A stretch of DNA of 64,000 nt, from the NCBI RefSeq assembly GCF_013415905.1, contig NZ_CP058909.1, forward strand, positions 186,001 to 250,000, read 5' to 3'. A program made the position numbers and the translations under genes. This DNA comes from Halosimplex pelagicum (GTDB lineage: Archaea > Halobacteriota > Halobacteria > Halobacteriales > Haloarculaceae). The notes beneath the pieces were generated by a model that worked only from the letters and a program-made list of their open reading frames with translations, made no database searches and was not told the DNA's origin. Position 1 is the first letter of the stretch; each line of letters opens with the position of its first letter. Shown in pieces: positions 49,629-58,327 of the stretch.

Positions 49629-50075
49629 TCAGAACGTCAGCGCCCCGATCGCCATCAGGAGCGCGTAGGTGACCATCGCCGCCAGCGCCACGGCGCCGTA
49701 CCAGAGGACCACCAGCGGGACCACCCCGTAGCTCTCGGTCGGCATCGCGTCGCGGCGACGGAGCGCGAGGACGGCGGCCCCGAGACACACCGCGGGGACG
49801 AGGTAGTTCACCACCGCGAAACCGTAGAGTCCCGGGTCGCCGAGGCCCAGCGATGCCGCGACCCGGTCCTCGACGAGGACCGCGGCGGCGTATCCCAGCA
49901 TCTGCAGCGGGACCACCACAACCCACAGGAGGAGGTAGTTGACCACCCGCCGTTCCGTCGGCCAGCACAACAGCGCTCGGACCCGCTCACTCGCCAGCAG
50001 CGGGGCCGTCCCCAGGGGAAGGACGACCGCGTAGACGGCGACGAGGACACCGAAGTCGGACCAGACGGGGTTCAC
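49629..50075 (-). CDS. Four-helix membrane protein (148 aa), uncharacterised
   Basis: Four hydrophobic helices are visible (about 8-28, 44-66, 82-104, 118-145), with short charged loops such as SERVRALLCWPTERR. The function is unknown. It lies 64 bp upstream of pspAB and 61 bp downstream of the aldo/keto reductase gene on the same strand. It may belong to the same long transcript. Confidence 0.6.
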   Translation of the reverse strand: MNPVWSDFGVLVAVYAVVLPLGTAPLLASERVRALLCWPTERRVVNYLLLWVVVVPLQMLGYAAAVLVEDRVAASLGLGDPGLYGFAVVNYLVPAVCLGAAVLALRRRDAMPTESYGVVPLVVLWYGAVALAAMVTYALLMAIGALTF

Positions 50076-50136
50076 GCCGGATAGTGTAATACGATAGACT
50101 AATAGCTTGCGGCTCCCCGCCTCGGGGGACAGCCCC

Positions 50137-50943
50137 TCACTCGTCCCAGGGCGCGCCGTCGAAGTCGATCTCGCGGTGGCCCCGGTCCAAGTCGGCGATC
50201 CGGTCGAGGTCCTCCTCGTCCAGATCCACGTCGTAGGCGCCCCAGTTGTCGGCGATGTGCTCGGCGCTGGTGGCCTTCGGGATCGCCGCCACGCCCTCCA
50301 GCGAGAGGAACCACGCCAGGGTCACCTGCGGCACGCTCGCGTCGTGCTTCTCGGCGATGTCCTGCAGCACGGGGTCGTCGAGCACCTCCGTCCGCGCCAG
50401 CGGCGAGTAGGCGACGACGTGGTGGCCGTGCTCGGCGGCGTACTCACGCAGTTCCTCCTGCTGGAGATACGGGTGCATCTCGACCTGATTCGCGAATATC
50501 GGCGCGTCGAGCACCTCGCGGGCCTCGTCGAGATGTCGCGGTTCGAAGTTCGAGACGCCGACGTGGCGAATCCTCCCCTCGTCGTAGAGCTGCTGGAACG
50601 CCGACAGCGTCCCCTCGGGGTCGTAGGCCTCGGTCGGCCAGTGGACGTACAGCAGATCGAGGTAGTCGACGCCCAGCCGCTCCAGGCTCTCCTCGGCGGT
50701 GGCGAGCACGTCCTCGTGCGCGAGGTTCGCGGTGTCGACCTTCGTGGCGAGGAAGAGTTCCTCGCGCGGTACGTCGGCCTCGGCGATGCCGCGACCGACC
50801 GATTCCTCGTTACCGTAGGCCTGCGCGGTGTCGGTATTTCGATAGCCCAGTTCCAGCGCGGTCTTCACGCTCTCGGCGCACTGGTCGGGGTCGGTGTTCT
50901 GCCAGGTTCCCAGGCCGAGCCGGTGGAGGTCGAGTTCGCTCAT
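50137..50943 (-). CDS. Aldo/keto reductase
   Basis: 268 aa TIM barrel. The catalytic tetrad is visible: Asp and Tyr in RNTDTAQAYGNEESVGRGIA, Lys in LFLATKVDT, and His in LDLLYVHWPTEAYDP. VGVSNFEPRHLDEAREVLDA and PKATSAEHIADNWGA bind NADP(H). It reduces aldehydes or ketones; the substrate is not predictable. The ATG at 50943 begins right before the first strand. Confidence 0.92.
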   Translation of the reverse strand: MSELDLHRLGLGTWQNTDPDQCAESVKTALELGYRNTDTAQAYGNEESVGRGIAEADVPREELFLATKVDTANLAHEDVLATAEESLERLGVDYLDLLYVHWPTEAYDPEGTLSAFQQLYDEGRIRHVGVSNFEPRHLDEAREVLDAPIFANQVEMHPYLQQEELREYAAEHGHHVVAYSPLARTEVLDDPVLQDIAEKHDASVPQVTLAWFLSLEGVAAIPKATSAEHIADNWGAYDVDLDEEDLDRIADLDRGHREIDFDGAPWDE

Positions 50944-51001
50944 GGTGTTCCGATCTTGGATTGAGCGCCCCTAACGGCTTGGGAAGCGGCCGCGCTCTCC
51001 C

Positions 51002-51877
51002 CTACGCCGACCGCTCCAGCTCGGCCGCCAGCTCCCGCAGTCTCCGGATGCGCTCGTGCGTCGGCGGGTGCGTGCCGGGCAGCCCGAGCGAGGGCGACGG
51101 GACGATGCAGAACGCGTTGAAGCCGGCCATCGAGCGCATGTCTTCCTCGGGCGACTCGGGGAGCCCGTGTAACTCGGCGAGCGCCTCGGCGAGCGCGACC
51201 GGCTTACCCGTGATCGCTACCGCGCCGCGGTCGGCGGCGTACTCGCGGTACCGAGAGAGGACGAGCGTCCCCGGCAGACTCACCAACAGGAGCGGGAGGC
51301 TCAGTATCGCCAGGAACGCCGCGACGCCGAAGTAGCCCAGCAGGATGGCCTTCCCGTCCATCCCCTCCAGCGCCGTCGAGAGCATCGCCAGCGCGACCGT
51401 CGCCGGGAAGCCGGCCACCGTCAGCACCGACGAGTCGCCGTTCTTGACGTGGGCGAGTTCGTGGGCGATGACGGCCTCCAGTTGCTCGTCGTCGAGCTCC
51501 TTCAGGAGTCCGAGCGTCACGCAGACGACGGTGCGATCGCCGGTCCCGGCGGACATCGCGTTGGGCTCGTCGCTGGGGATCACGGCGACGGGCGGCTGCG
51601 GCAGGTCCGCCTGCCGGGAGAGCCGCTCGACGGTGTCGAACAGTTCGGGATGGTCCTCGCGTTCGATGGCGACCGCTCTCGTCGCGAGGTAGGCCAGCCG
51701 GTCGGCCTCCAGCACGAGAACGCCGAGAATCGCCAGCAAGAGCCCGCAGACGACGAGCGCTCCGGCGGGCGTGAGGAGCCAGACCACCGGCCCCACCAGC
51801 GCGGCGTAGCCGAGGAGCGCGAGGGCGAGGGCGAGGACCATCCGACGAGTCAGGCGGCTGTCGGTCTGCCAGTCCAT
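51002..51877 (-). CDS. htpX: HtpX-type membrane metalloprotease (M48), paralog 1
   Basis: 291 aa. Two N-terminal membrane helices (about 12-50) are followed by AVIAHELAHVKNGDSSVLTV (zinc-binding HExxH) and SRYREYAADRGAVAITGKPV, with the third zinc ligand Glu. Another hydrophobic pair separates them. It degrades damaged membrane proteins from the cytoplasmic side. It lies 55 bp downstream of the second paralog and probably shares its transcript. Sequence identity between the two is moderate, so the duplication is old. Confidence 0.92.
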   Translation of the reverse strand: MDWQTDSRLTRRMVLALALALLGYAALVGPVVWLLTPAGALVVCGLLLAILGVLVLEADRLAYLATRAVAIEREDHPELFDTVERLSRQADLPQPPVAVIPSDEPNAMSAGTGDRTVVCVTLGLLKELDDEQLEAVIAHELAHVKNGDSSVLTVAGFPATVALAMLSTALEGMDGKAILLGYFGVAAFLAILSLPLLLVSLPGTLVLSRYREYAADRGAVAITGKPVALAEALAELHGLPESPEEDMRSMAGFNAFCIVPSPSLGLPGTHPPTHERIRRLRELAAELERSA

Positions 51878-51932
51878 ACGGAAAGATTCACTCTCGCCGA
51901 CTAATGAGTCTTCGGGGGACGCGGGAGCGGAC

Positions 51933-52814
51933 CTACGCCGTCTCCATCTCGCCGGCCAGCTCCTGGAGGCGCTCGACGCGGCGTTCGGTGGTCGGGTGCG
52001 TGCGGAAGAGGTTCGCGATGACGCCCGAGCTGATGGGGACGATGAAGAAGGCGTTCATCTCCGACTGCTCGCGGAGGTCCTCCTTCGGGACGCGGTCCAT
52101 GCGGTTGTCGATGGTCATCAGGGCGCTCGCGAGCGCCGCGGGCTTGCCGGTGATGGCGGCGCCGCCGCGGTCGGCGGCGTACTCGCGGTACCGGGAGAGC
52201 GCGCGGATGAGCAGGAAGGATACGATCCAGACGACCAGCGAGGCGACGATGGCGACGATGATGCCGGCGCCGCCGCCCTGGCGGTCGCGGCCGCCGCCGC
52301 CGAACAGGAACCCCCACCGGAGGATGAACATCGCGATGGTCGCCAGGAACGACGCGATGGTCATCACCGCCACGTCGCGGTTCTTGACGTGCGCGAGTTC
52401 GTGGGCCATCACCCCCTCCAGTTCGTCCTCGTCGAGCGTCCCTAGAAGCCCCGTCGTCACGGCGACGGTCGCGTTCTTCTGCGAGCGCCCCGTCGCGAAA
52501 GCGTTGGGCGTCTGCGTGTCCGCGACCGCCACGGTCGGCTTCGGCAGGTCCGCCTGCTGGGAGAGCCGACCGACCATCCGGTGCAGTTCGGGGTACTCCT
52601 CTTCCGATACTTCGCGGGCGCCCATGCTCCGCAGCGCTAGCTTGTCGCTGAAGAAGAACTGTGCGATCAGGAAGACGCTCATGAAGCCGACGATGAGCAC
52701 GAACGACTGGTTGGTCCACAGCAACACCCCGAGGAAGGCGATATACAGGGCGGCCAGGAGGAACATGGTGAAGAACATGCGCCCGCGGAGGCCCCAGTCC
52801 GTTTTCCACTCCAT
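51933..52814 (-). CDS. htpX: HtpX-type membrane metalloprotease (M48), paralog 2
   Basis: 293 aa. The start MEWKTDWGLRGRMFFTMFLL is the classic HtpX N-terminus with two helices. EGVMAHELAHVKNRDVAVMT holds the zinc-binding HExxH and LSRYREYAADRGGAAITGKP the third ligand. Between helices 3 and 4 is a Gly/Arg-rich loop (FGGGGRDRQGGGAG) absent from paralog 1. It is the upstream gene of the pair. A frame extension of 10 codons upstream is not used. Confidence 0.92.
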   Translation of the reverse strand: MEWKTDWGLRGRMFFTMFLLAALYIAFLGVLLWTNQSFVLIVGFMSVFLIAQFFFSDKLALRSMGAREVSEEEYPELHRMVGRLSQQADLPKPTVAVADTQTPNAFATGRSQKNATVAVTTGLLGTLDEDELEGVMAHELAHVKNRDVAVMTIASFLATIAMFILRWGFLFGGGGRDRQGGGAGIIVAIVASLVVWIVSFLLIRALSRYREYAADRGGAAITGKPAALASALMTIDNRMDRVPKEDLREQSEMNAFFIVPISSGVIANLFRTHPTTERRVERLQELAGEMETA

Positions 52815-52946
52815 ACGGGAGATTGGGGGCGGACGCCATATCAATCGCTCGTGTCACTCCCCCACATCGCGACTCGTCGGTGGCGATCCGTCGCGCTCCC
52901 CTCGGTAGCGGTCAGCACAGCCATCTTTTCACCGTCGGAGACCGAC

Positions 52947-53654
52947 TCACTGCCCCGACCGAAGCCGGGTCCCGATGCGCAGCGGCAGGTCGGCCTCGCG
53001 GACGGCGTCGACGACGCGGTCGATGTCGTACTCGACGCGGCGGGCCTCGATCTCCCGGCTGTCGAAGTCGACCAGCGAGTACGCCGCTCTGGGGTCGCCG
53101 TCGCGGGGTTGCCCGACGGCACCGGGGTTCAGGATCAGTCCCTCGTCGAAGAACTCGTGGCCCTGGACGTGGGTGTGACCCGTGACGAGCACGTCCTCGT
53201 CGCCGAGCATGTCGGGGTTGTACTCCTCGGGGTAGGTGTAGCGGTCGGGGTCGTTGGGATGGCCGTGGACGAGTCGCATCTGTCGGTCGCAGACCACCCG
53301 CTGTTCGGGAAGTTCACCCAGCCACTCCAGCTGGTCGTCGCTGCAGGTCTCGCGGGCGTGGTCGACCGCGGCGGCGGCCATGTCGTTGAACCCGTAGGCC
53401 TGGTCGAACGCGACCGCCCGGTCGTGGTTGCCCATCACCGTCGGCACCTCCCCGTCGGGGAGCATCGCCGCCGCCTCGTCGCTCAGCCCGTGGTCGCCCT
53501 CGCCGCGGATCGCCGCCGCGCACTCGGCGTGCCAGGGGTTGTACCCGACCACGTCGCCCGCGCAGACGAGCAGGTCCACCGACGGCATGTCCTCCAGCAC
53601 CGCCTCCAGCGCCACGAGATTCCCGTGGATATCCGATATGACGCCCACCTTCAT
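52947..53654 (-). CDS. Calcineurin-like metallophosphoesterase
   Basis: 235 aa. Metal-binding motifs are complete: MKVGVISDIHGNLVALEAVL (DxH), LVCAGDVVGYNPWHAECAAA (GDxxxY), TVMGNHDRAV (GNHD/E), LVHGHPND and LVTGHTHVQGHEFFD (GHTH). This is the YfcE/MJ0936-like class of small phosphodiesterases. The ATG at 53654 is unambiguous. It lies 76 bp behind purO. Confidence 0.92.
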   Translation of the reverse strand: MKVGVISDIHGNLVALEAVLEDMPSVDLLVCAGDVVGYNPWHAECAAAIRGEGDHGLSDEAAAMLPDGEVPTVMGNHDRAVAFDQAYGFNDMAAAAVDHARETCSDDQLEWLGELPEQRVVCDRQMRLVHGHPNDPDRYTYPEEYNPDMLGDEDVLVTGHTHVQGHEFFDEGLILNPGAVGQPRDGDPRAAYSLVDFDSREIEARRVEYDIDRVVDAVREADLPLRIGTRLRSGQ

Positions 53655-53730
53655 GGGCTGGCCTGCGCACCCCTCGCTCTTAGTTGTACGGCAGACTCCT
53701 GTCAGAAATCGTTTATTTCGGCCGGCGGGG

Positions 53731-54351
53731 CTACTCGTCGTCGCCGTTGAAGATGGCCGTCTCGAAGCCGCCCTCGCTGTCGCCGGCGACGCCGACGGCG
53801 CAGACCTCGTGTTCGAGATCCATCCCGTAGGCCTCGCTGGCGGCCGCCGCGGCGTCGGTCGCGGCGAAGTCGACGGGCTCGGGGCTGTCCCGCTCGTAGG
53901 TCGCGACCAGCGTCGGCTCGGTGACCTCCTCGACGAGCAGGGCGTCGCGGCGGACGGTCCCGATCACCGCGCCGGGGCCGTCGGCGTTCGTGCTCGGGTC
54001 CGCGGCGTCGACGCCGACGACTCCCGCCACGCGGGGGGTGTCGTAGTCGTCCTTCTCGAAGTCCAGCGCCAGCAGCGGCTCGGCGACGGCGTCGCGGGCA
54101 GGGTAGCCCAGGTCGAGCTTCTCGGCGATGGGGTCGACGTGCGAGCCGTTGCCGATCACGGCGCCGTTGTCGGTCAGGCGCAGGCAGTTGTACTCGACGT
54201 AGGGGTTGTCCGTCTCGGGGGCGTCGGCGGTCGGGCCGACGGTGACGGTGCCCGGCTCGCGGCCGGTCGCTTTCCGGTTCGGGAACGAACGGGAGGAGAC
54301 GCGGTAGGCGCCGACCCCCGGTGCGACGACGACGAAACGTCCGACGTACAT
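53731..54351 (-). CDS. purO: Archaeal-type IMP cyclohydrolase
   Basis: 206 aa. The protein starts [20 protein letters not shown] with RSFPNRKA, then [20 protein letters not shown] and [19 protein letters not shown]. This is the archaea-specific PurO fold, which closes the last ring of IMP in purine synthesis. The bacterial PurH cyclohydrolase is unrelated. No other purine gene is adjacent. The ATG at 54351 is chosen; the two-codon longer frame begins before the conserved start. Confidence 0.9.
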   Translation of the reverse strand: MYVGRFVVVAPGVGAYRVSSRSFPNRKATGREPGTVTVGPTADAPETDNPYVEYNCLRLTDNGAVIGNGSHVDPIAEKLDLGYPARDAVAEPLLALDFEKDDYDTPRVAGVVGVDAADPSTNADGPGAVIGTVRRDALLVEEVTEPTLVATYERDSPEPVDFAATDAAAAASEAYGMDLEHEVCAVGVAGDSEGGFETAIFNGDDE

Positions 54352-54464
54352 GGGCAATCGTCGGCCCCAGGATCGAAAGTAGGTGTCGATACGGCTCGGT
54401 GCGGTGTGGTCCCAGTGGCGACCGAAACACGGGGATTATGCCCCTCGCCCGCGTGGATCCGTCG

Positions 54465-55184
54465 ATGACAGCAGGGCTCGACGCGGACGTGGTCGGCGCC
54501 GACGCGGCCGCCGACCGCCGGGACGAACTGGTCGCGCAGGTCACCGACCACGCCGGCCGGATCGCGCGCGAACTCGCCCGCCTCCAGGGCGGCGACTACG
54601 GCAGCCGCGAATTCGACACCGACCGGGGCACCTGGACGCTCAAGTACGAGGGCGGCGACGTCGACTACCTCCGCTTCGACGGCCGCGGCGACGACGTCTA
54701 CGTCGTCTCCACCAAGCAACCCCCCGACCCCGAGGCGCTCGCCCGGGCCATGGCCGACTACGACGCCTTCGTCGACGCCTTCAACGACTACGTCCGCTCG
54801 CTCGACGGCGTTCTCGATGACACCGCCGACGACCTGCCCGCCATCGAGTCCGTCGACTCCGTGGTGGAGGCCCGCGAGCGCATCCTCTCGCGGATGCGCG
54901 AAGCGTGTGATCTGATGGCCGAGCAGCTCAACCGCGTCGAGGGCAACGACTACGGCTCGTTTTCCGCTCGCGTCGGGAGCTCCCGCTGGGAACTCAAGTG
55001 GGAGGAGAACCGCGCCAGCTACCTCCGCGTCGGCGGCGAGGGCGGCGTGTATCTCCTCTCGCAGTACCAGCCGCCCGCCCCGAAGGACCTGCGCGCCCAC
55101 GCCGACGATTTTTCGGGTTTCGTCGACGCCTTCAACGAGCACGTCTCCGAGATCTCCGAGAGTCTCGATACCGTCGAGCTGTAG
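54465..55184 (+). CDS. Internally duplicated haloarchaeal protein (239 aa)
   Basis: Two copies of a domain of about 95 residues are joined in tandem. The first has ELARLQGGDYGSREFDTDRG, WTLKYEGGDVDYLRF, VVSTKQPPDPEALARAM and YDAFVDAFNDYVRSL. The second has QLNRVEGNDYGSFSARVGSS, WELKWEENRASYLRV, LLSQYQPPAPKDLRAHA and FSGFVDAFNEHVSEI. The pattern is helix, four or five strands, helix. I do not recognise a named family. The start at 54465 is preferred, with ATG 54438 also possible. It is divergent from purO, across 113 bp. Confidence 0.8.
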   Translation: MTAGLDADVVGADAAADRRDELVAQVTDHAGRIARELARLQGGDYGSREFDTDRGTWTLKYEGGDVDYLRFDGRGDDVYVVSTKQPPDPEALARAMADYDAFVDAFNDYVRSLDGVLDDTADDLPAIESVDSVVEARERILSRMREACDLMAEQLNRVEGNDYGSFSARVGSSRWELKWEENRASYLRVGGEGGVYLLSQYQPPAPKDLRAHADDFSGFVDAFNEHVSEISESLDTVEL

Positions 55185-55253
55185 TTCGAGATGTATTTTT
55201 CGTTTCAGTTCCGGCCCGTTCGATAGCAACCGGATCGACTGCAGGCGACAGCA

Positions 55254-55536
55254 GGCGATAAAAGCCCTCGACCCGCTCGCGGTCGCTGAGCGGGATATCC
55301 GCGCTCTCGGCACGGCCCGCGCGGATAGGGGCCGCGCAGGCGACTGAACTGCACGCGAGCGCGCCTCGCCCTTTCAGTCCGCCAGGGACAGCACCGCACC
55401 CGCACAGCAACCGCAGACGGCCACAGGCCTCCCCAACCGATTCGATGCTCGTCGCAGGCTCCTGCGCGTCTCATCCCTCGCGCGACTGGTTCGAGCGGCC
55501 CGCCACGAGGCGGGCACGCTCGACAGCACGCGCCAG
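55254..55536 (+). repeat. Dispersed structured repeat, copy C
   Basis: Third copy. It has GCGATAAAAGCCCTCGACCC at 55255 (one base changed from ATGA), the hairpin block 55286-55339, the second inverted repeat (GACTGAA 55342-55348, TTCAGTC 55373-55379), CCGCAGACGGCC (55411) and ATCCCTCGCGCGA (55473-55485). Copy-specific hairpins are 55453-55466 (6 bp) and a 14-bp stem with one bulge at 55491-55523. It ends about 18 bp before the stop of the minus-strand Gfo/Idh gene. The gap 55185-55253 shows nothing else. Confidence 0.85.
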
Positions 55537-55553
55537 TACGGAAAATTAGCCAG

Positions 55554-56696
55554 CTACAGTTCGACGGCGGTCGACTCCGAGCGCTCGGCAATCTCCTCGG
55601 CGGTCAGCTCTCGACCGGCCTCCTGCGAGAGGTAGATCCCCTCCATGATCCGCATGGAGTTGAGCGCGAGGTCGCCGGTCGGGATGGGGTCGTCCACGTC
55701 GCCCTCGATGGTGTCGATCCAGTGGGCGAACTGGTCGCCCGTCTCGGCGGTCTCGTAGCCGTCGCCGGCGATGAGGCCCTGGCGGCGCTCGTACTCGTCG
55801 AGATCGAGCGAGACGGTCGCCTCGTAGTCGCCCGTCGTCGTGTAGAACTCGAAGGGGTCCAGCTGGAGGCCGCCCTGCGAGCCGGCGACGACGCTGGGGC
55901 GGTCGGGGAGGTACATGTGCCAGGCCGCCCGGAGTTCCAGCACCGACCCGTCGGCCAGGTGGGCCGTGCCGACGCCGGCGTCCTCCACGTCGTAGCCCGA
56001 CTCCTCCAGGCGTCCGGTGTAGGTGTCGCGGTTCTCGCCCACGAGTTCCTCGGCGTAGGCGTCGTCGGTCTTCTCGAAGGTCGCGCCGCCGACCCGCTCC
56101 ACGTCGGCGTTGCCGAGCAGGTAGAGTAGTTGCCCGAGGACGTAGGTGCCGATGTCGATGACCGGGCCGCCGCCGGCGGACTCCTTCGAGACGAAGCCGG
56201 GGGTGCCGTAGCCGTCGATGTACGGGCGGCCGCGCCGCCGCGAGAAGACGCCGCGGGCGTAGTAGGGCTCGCCCAGTTCCCCCTGCTCGACGAGTCGGCT
56301 GGCCGCGCGGGTCTCGTCGTCGAAGAGGTCGTAGTTCTGGACGCCGAGGTGGATGCCCGCGGACTCGGCGGCCTCGGCCATGGCCCTCGCGTCGGTGTAG
56401 GTGGCGGCCATGGGCTTCTCGGTGAAGATATGTGCCCCCGCGTCGGCGGCGGCCTCGGCGACGGGTCGGTGGAGGTTGTTGTGGACGCAGACGCTCACGG
56501 CGTCGACGCCCGCGTCGTCGAGCATCTCCCGGAAGTCGCCGTAGACGGTGGCGCCGTGGTCGTCGGCCAGTTCGGTTGCCGCCTCCTCGTCGATGTCCGC
56601 GACGGCGACCACGTCGGCGCCGTCGACCTCGTCGTAGGAGTTGGCATGGGACTGCCCGCGGTTGCCCGCGCCGACGATACCGATCTCGACTGTCAT
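55554..56696 (-). CDS. Gfo/Idh/MocA family oxidoreductase, second copy
   Basis: 380 aa. GIVGAGNRGQSHANSYDEVD is the Rossmann loop, IFTEKPMAATYTDARAMAEA holds the EKP motif, and ESAGGGPVIDIGTYVLGQLL the substrate-binding helix. The C-terminal domain ends with NSMRIMEGIYLSQEAGRELT, typical for this family. It probably oxidises a sugar or cyclitol with NAD(P). It resembles the gene at 4.4 kb only at family level. Its 3' end abuts repeat copy C. Confidence 0.92.
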   Translation of the reverse strand: MTVEIGIVGAGNRGQSHANSYDEVDGADVVAVADIDEEAATELADDHGATVYGDFREMLDDAGVDAVSVCVHNNLHRPVAEAAADAGAHIFTEKPMAATYTDARAMAEAAESAGIHLGVQNYDLFDDETRAASRLVEQGELGEPYYARGVFSRRRGRPYIDGYGTPGFVSKESAGGGPVIDIGTYVLGQLLYLLGNADVERVGGATFEKTDDAYAEELVGENRDTYTGRLEESGYDVEDAGVGTAHLADGSVLELRAAWHMYLPDRPSVVAGSQGGLQLDPFEFYTTTGDYEATVSLDLDEYERRQGLIAGDGYETAETGDQFAHWIDTIEGDVDDPIPTGDLALNSMRIMEGIYLSQEAGRELTAEEIAERSESTAVEL

Positions 56697-56811
56697 GTTC
56701 GCCGATCGGAGGCCGCAGACAAGAACGCGCGCTTCCCGGAGAGTCGCGCCCCGACTCGTCCGCTGTCGGGCGGTCGGCCGGCGGCGTATCGGTGCCGACC
56801 GCGTCGCCGGG

Positions 56812-57606
56812 TCACTCGTCGACGACGACCACGATCCGCTCGCGCTCGCTCTCGGCCGGGCAGTCGTCGGCGCGCTCGACGGGGACCGTCGCGTTCAGCG
56901 ATTCGACGGTCGTCCGCGAGGGGAGAACCGTCATGTCGGTTCTCAGTCGGCCGTTCCCGCCGACGCTCGACGGGTAGTACGACCCGTTGGACCCGTAGAG
57001 GACCGCCGTGTCCGTCCGGGTCGTCCCGTTGAAGACGCAGGCCCGCGCGGCCGGGAGCGAGACCTGCTCGCGGTAGACGAAGCCGTTGTCGACCGTCGCC
57101 GAGCCGACGACGACCGCCGTCGACTGCTCCGGGTTCGCGGGCATCTCCGCCGAGCCGTGAACGGTGGTCTCGTAGGACAGCGGACTCGTCCCGAGGTCGG
57201 TGGCGACGAGCGCGCCGCCCGCGAGGGCGACCACGACGACCGCCGCGACCGCTTCGCCCCGACGCAGCCTGAAGCGGCGCTCCTCGACGAGGTAGACGGC
57301 GACCAACAGCGCGACCAGCGCGAGCGCGACGAACGCGAACGTCCCCGCGGCCCCGAAGCTATGCGTCGACGCCGTATAGCCGGCGGCCCCGGCGACCAGC
57401 GCGGCGTACAGCAGGAGCAACCCCTGCCGAAACTGGGTCGCCGCCGCCCCGACCAGCGCGAGCGCGGCCGCCAGCGCGAACAGCGCCGACTGGACGGTCA
57501 CCGACAGGTCCGGCCCGACCCGCCGCGCGAACACCGCCACCCCGGCCACCACGACCAGCGCGGCGACGAGTCCGCCGACCCGCCGCACGAGCGCTCGCTC
57601 GCTCAT
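56812..57606 (-). CDS. Membrane protein with extracellular C-terminal domain (264 aa)
   Basis: Five hydrophobic helices in the first 150 residues (about 7-25, 36-56, 62-82, 86-108, 122-140) are followed by a soluble part of about 120 residues with ACVFNGTTRTDTAVLYGSNG. Two Cys (in ACVFNG and DDCPAE) could form a disulfide, which would put this part outside the cell. I do not recognise the family. The gap 57607-57866 downstream of its start shows no gene. Confidence 0.65.
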   Translation of the reverse strand: MSERALVRRVGGLVAALVVVAGVAVFARRVGPDLSVTVQSALFALAAALALVGAAATQFRQGLLLLYAALVAGAAGYTASTHSFGAAGTFAFVALALVALLVAVYLVEERRFRLRRGEAVAAVVVVALAGGALVATDLGTSPLSYETTVHGSAEMPANPEQSTAVVVGSATVDNGFVYREQVSLPAARACVFNGTTRTDTAVLYGSNGSYYPSSVGGNGRLRTDMTVLPSRTTVESLNATVPVERADDCPAESERERIVVVVDE

Positions 57607-57866
57607 CGACCCCCCTCCGTCCCCGGACCGCGTGACACTGCAGGCATACCCCGCCGTTCATGTCAGTCCCACTAAACACCTGTGGCCGCGCGGTGGACGG
57701 AGTACGGCCTCGGCGTGACTGCTCGTCCGTCGTCGCGATCAGCGCGAGCGACAGCCGGTCGTAGCGGTCGAGCGGGAGGGCCACGCGGACACCCCACTCC
57801 CGCTCGACAGAGACCTGCCGCGGACGCGCCGGACCGCGACGCCTCGGATCGTCGGATTCGACCCGG

Positions 57867-58211
57867 TCAGGGACCGATCGCAGTCGTCAGCATCCAGAGG
57901 TTCCAGCCCGTCACGGACACGCCGAGGACCGCGAGTCCGACCGGGATGCCCGCTCGCGCCGGTCGGGACATGCGCCGCCAGACCAGGTACGCGCCGCCGA
58001 GCACGAGGAGTTTCGGCACGACCAGCGCGAGGAGCCCGTACCGACCGAGGAGCGCGACCGCGACCGGGTTGCGCTCGGCCAGGCCGGCACCGAGCCCGAC
58101 CCACGTCGTCGCCAGGTCGCCGAGGCCGAAAAACAGGACGCCGACCAGCCAGCACTCCGAGGAACCGACCGACGGGGAGTCGAGCCGCGGGAGCGACACC
58201 GTCCAGGCCAT
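57867..58211 (-). CDS. Small membrane protein, DUF5658-like (114 aa)
   Basis: Three hydrophobic helices (about 22-42, 52-72, 88-108). The segment FFGLGDLATTWVGLGAGLAE followed by RNPVAVALLG has the Asp...Thr...Glu-x-Asn-Pro pattern of a family I recall as DUF5658. No function is known. The ATG at 58211 is the only sensible start. Confidence 0.65.
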   Translation of the reverse strand: MAWTVSLPRLDSPSVGSSECWLVGVLFFGLGDLATTWVGLGAGLAERNPVAVALLGRYGLLALVVPKLLVLGGAYLVWRRMSRPARAGIPVGLAVLGVSVTGWNLWMLTTAIGP

Positions 58212-58327
58212 GCCGCTCCGGACGACCGATTCGCCCTTTGTTACGGGTCAGTTTCGCGGCGATGCGACGCGGTAACCGGCCACTACGACCGCGAGATCTG
58301 TGACTCCGCCGCAGGTGCCGTGTAGAA

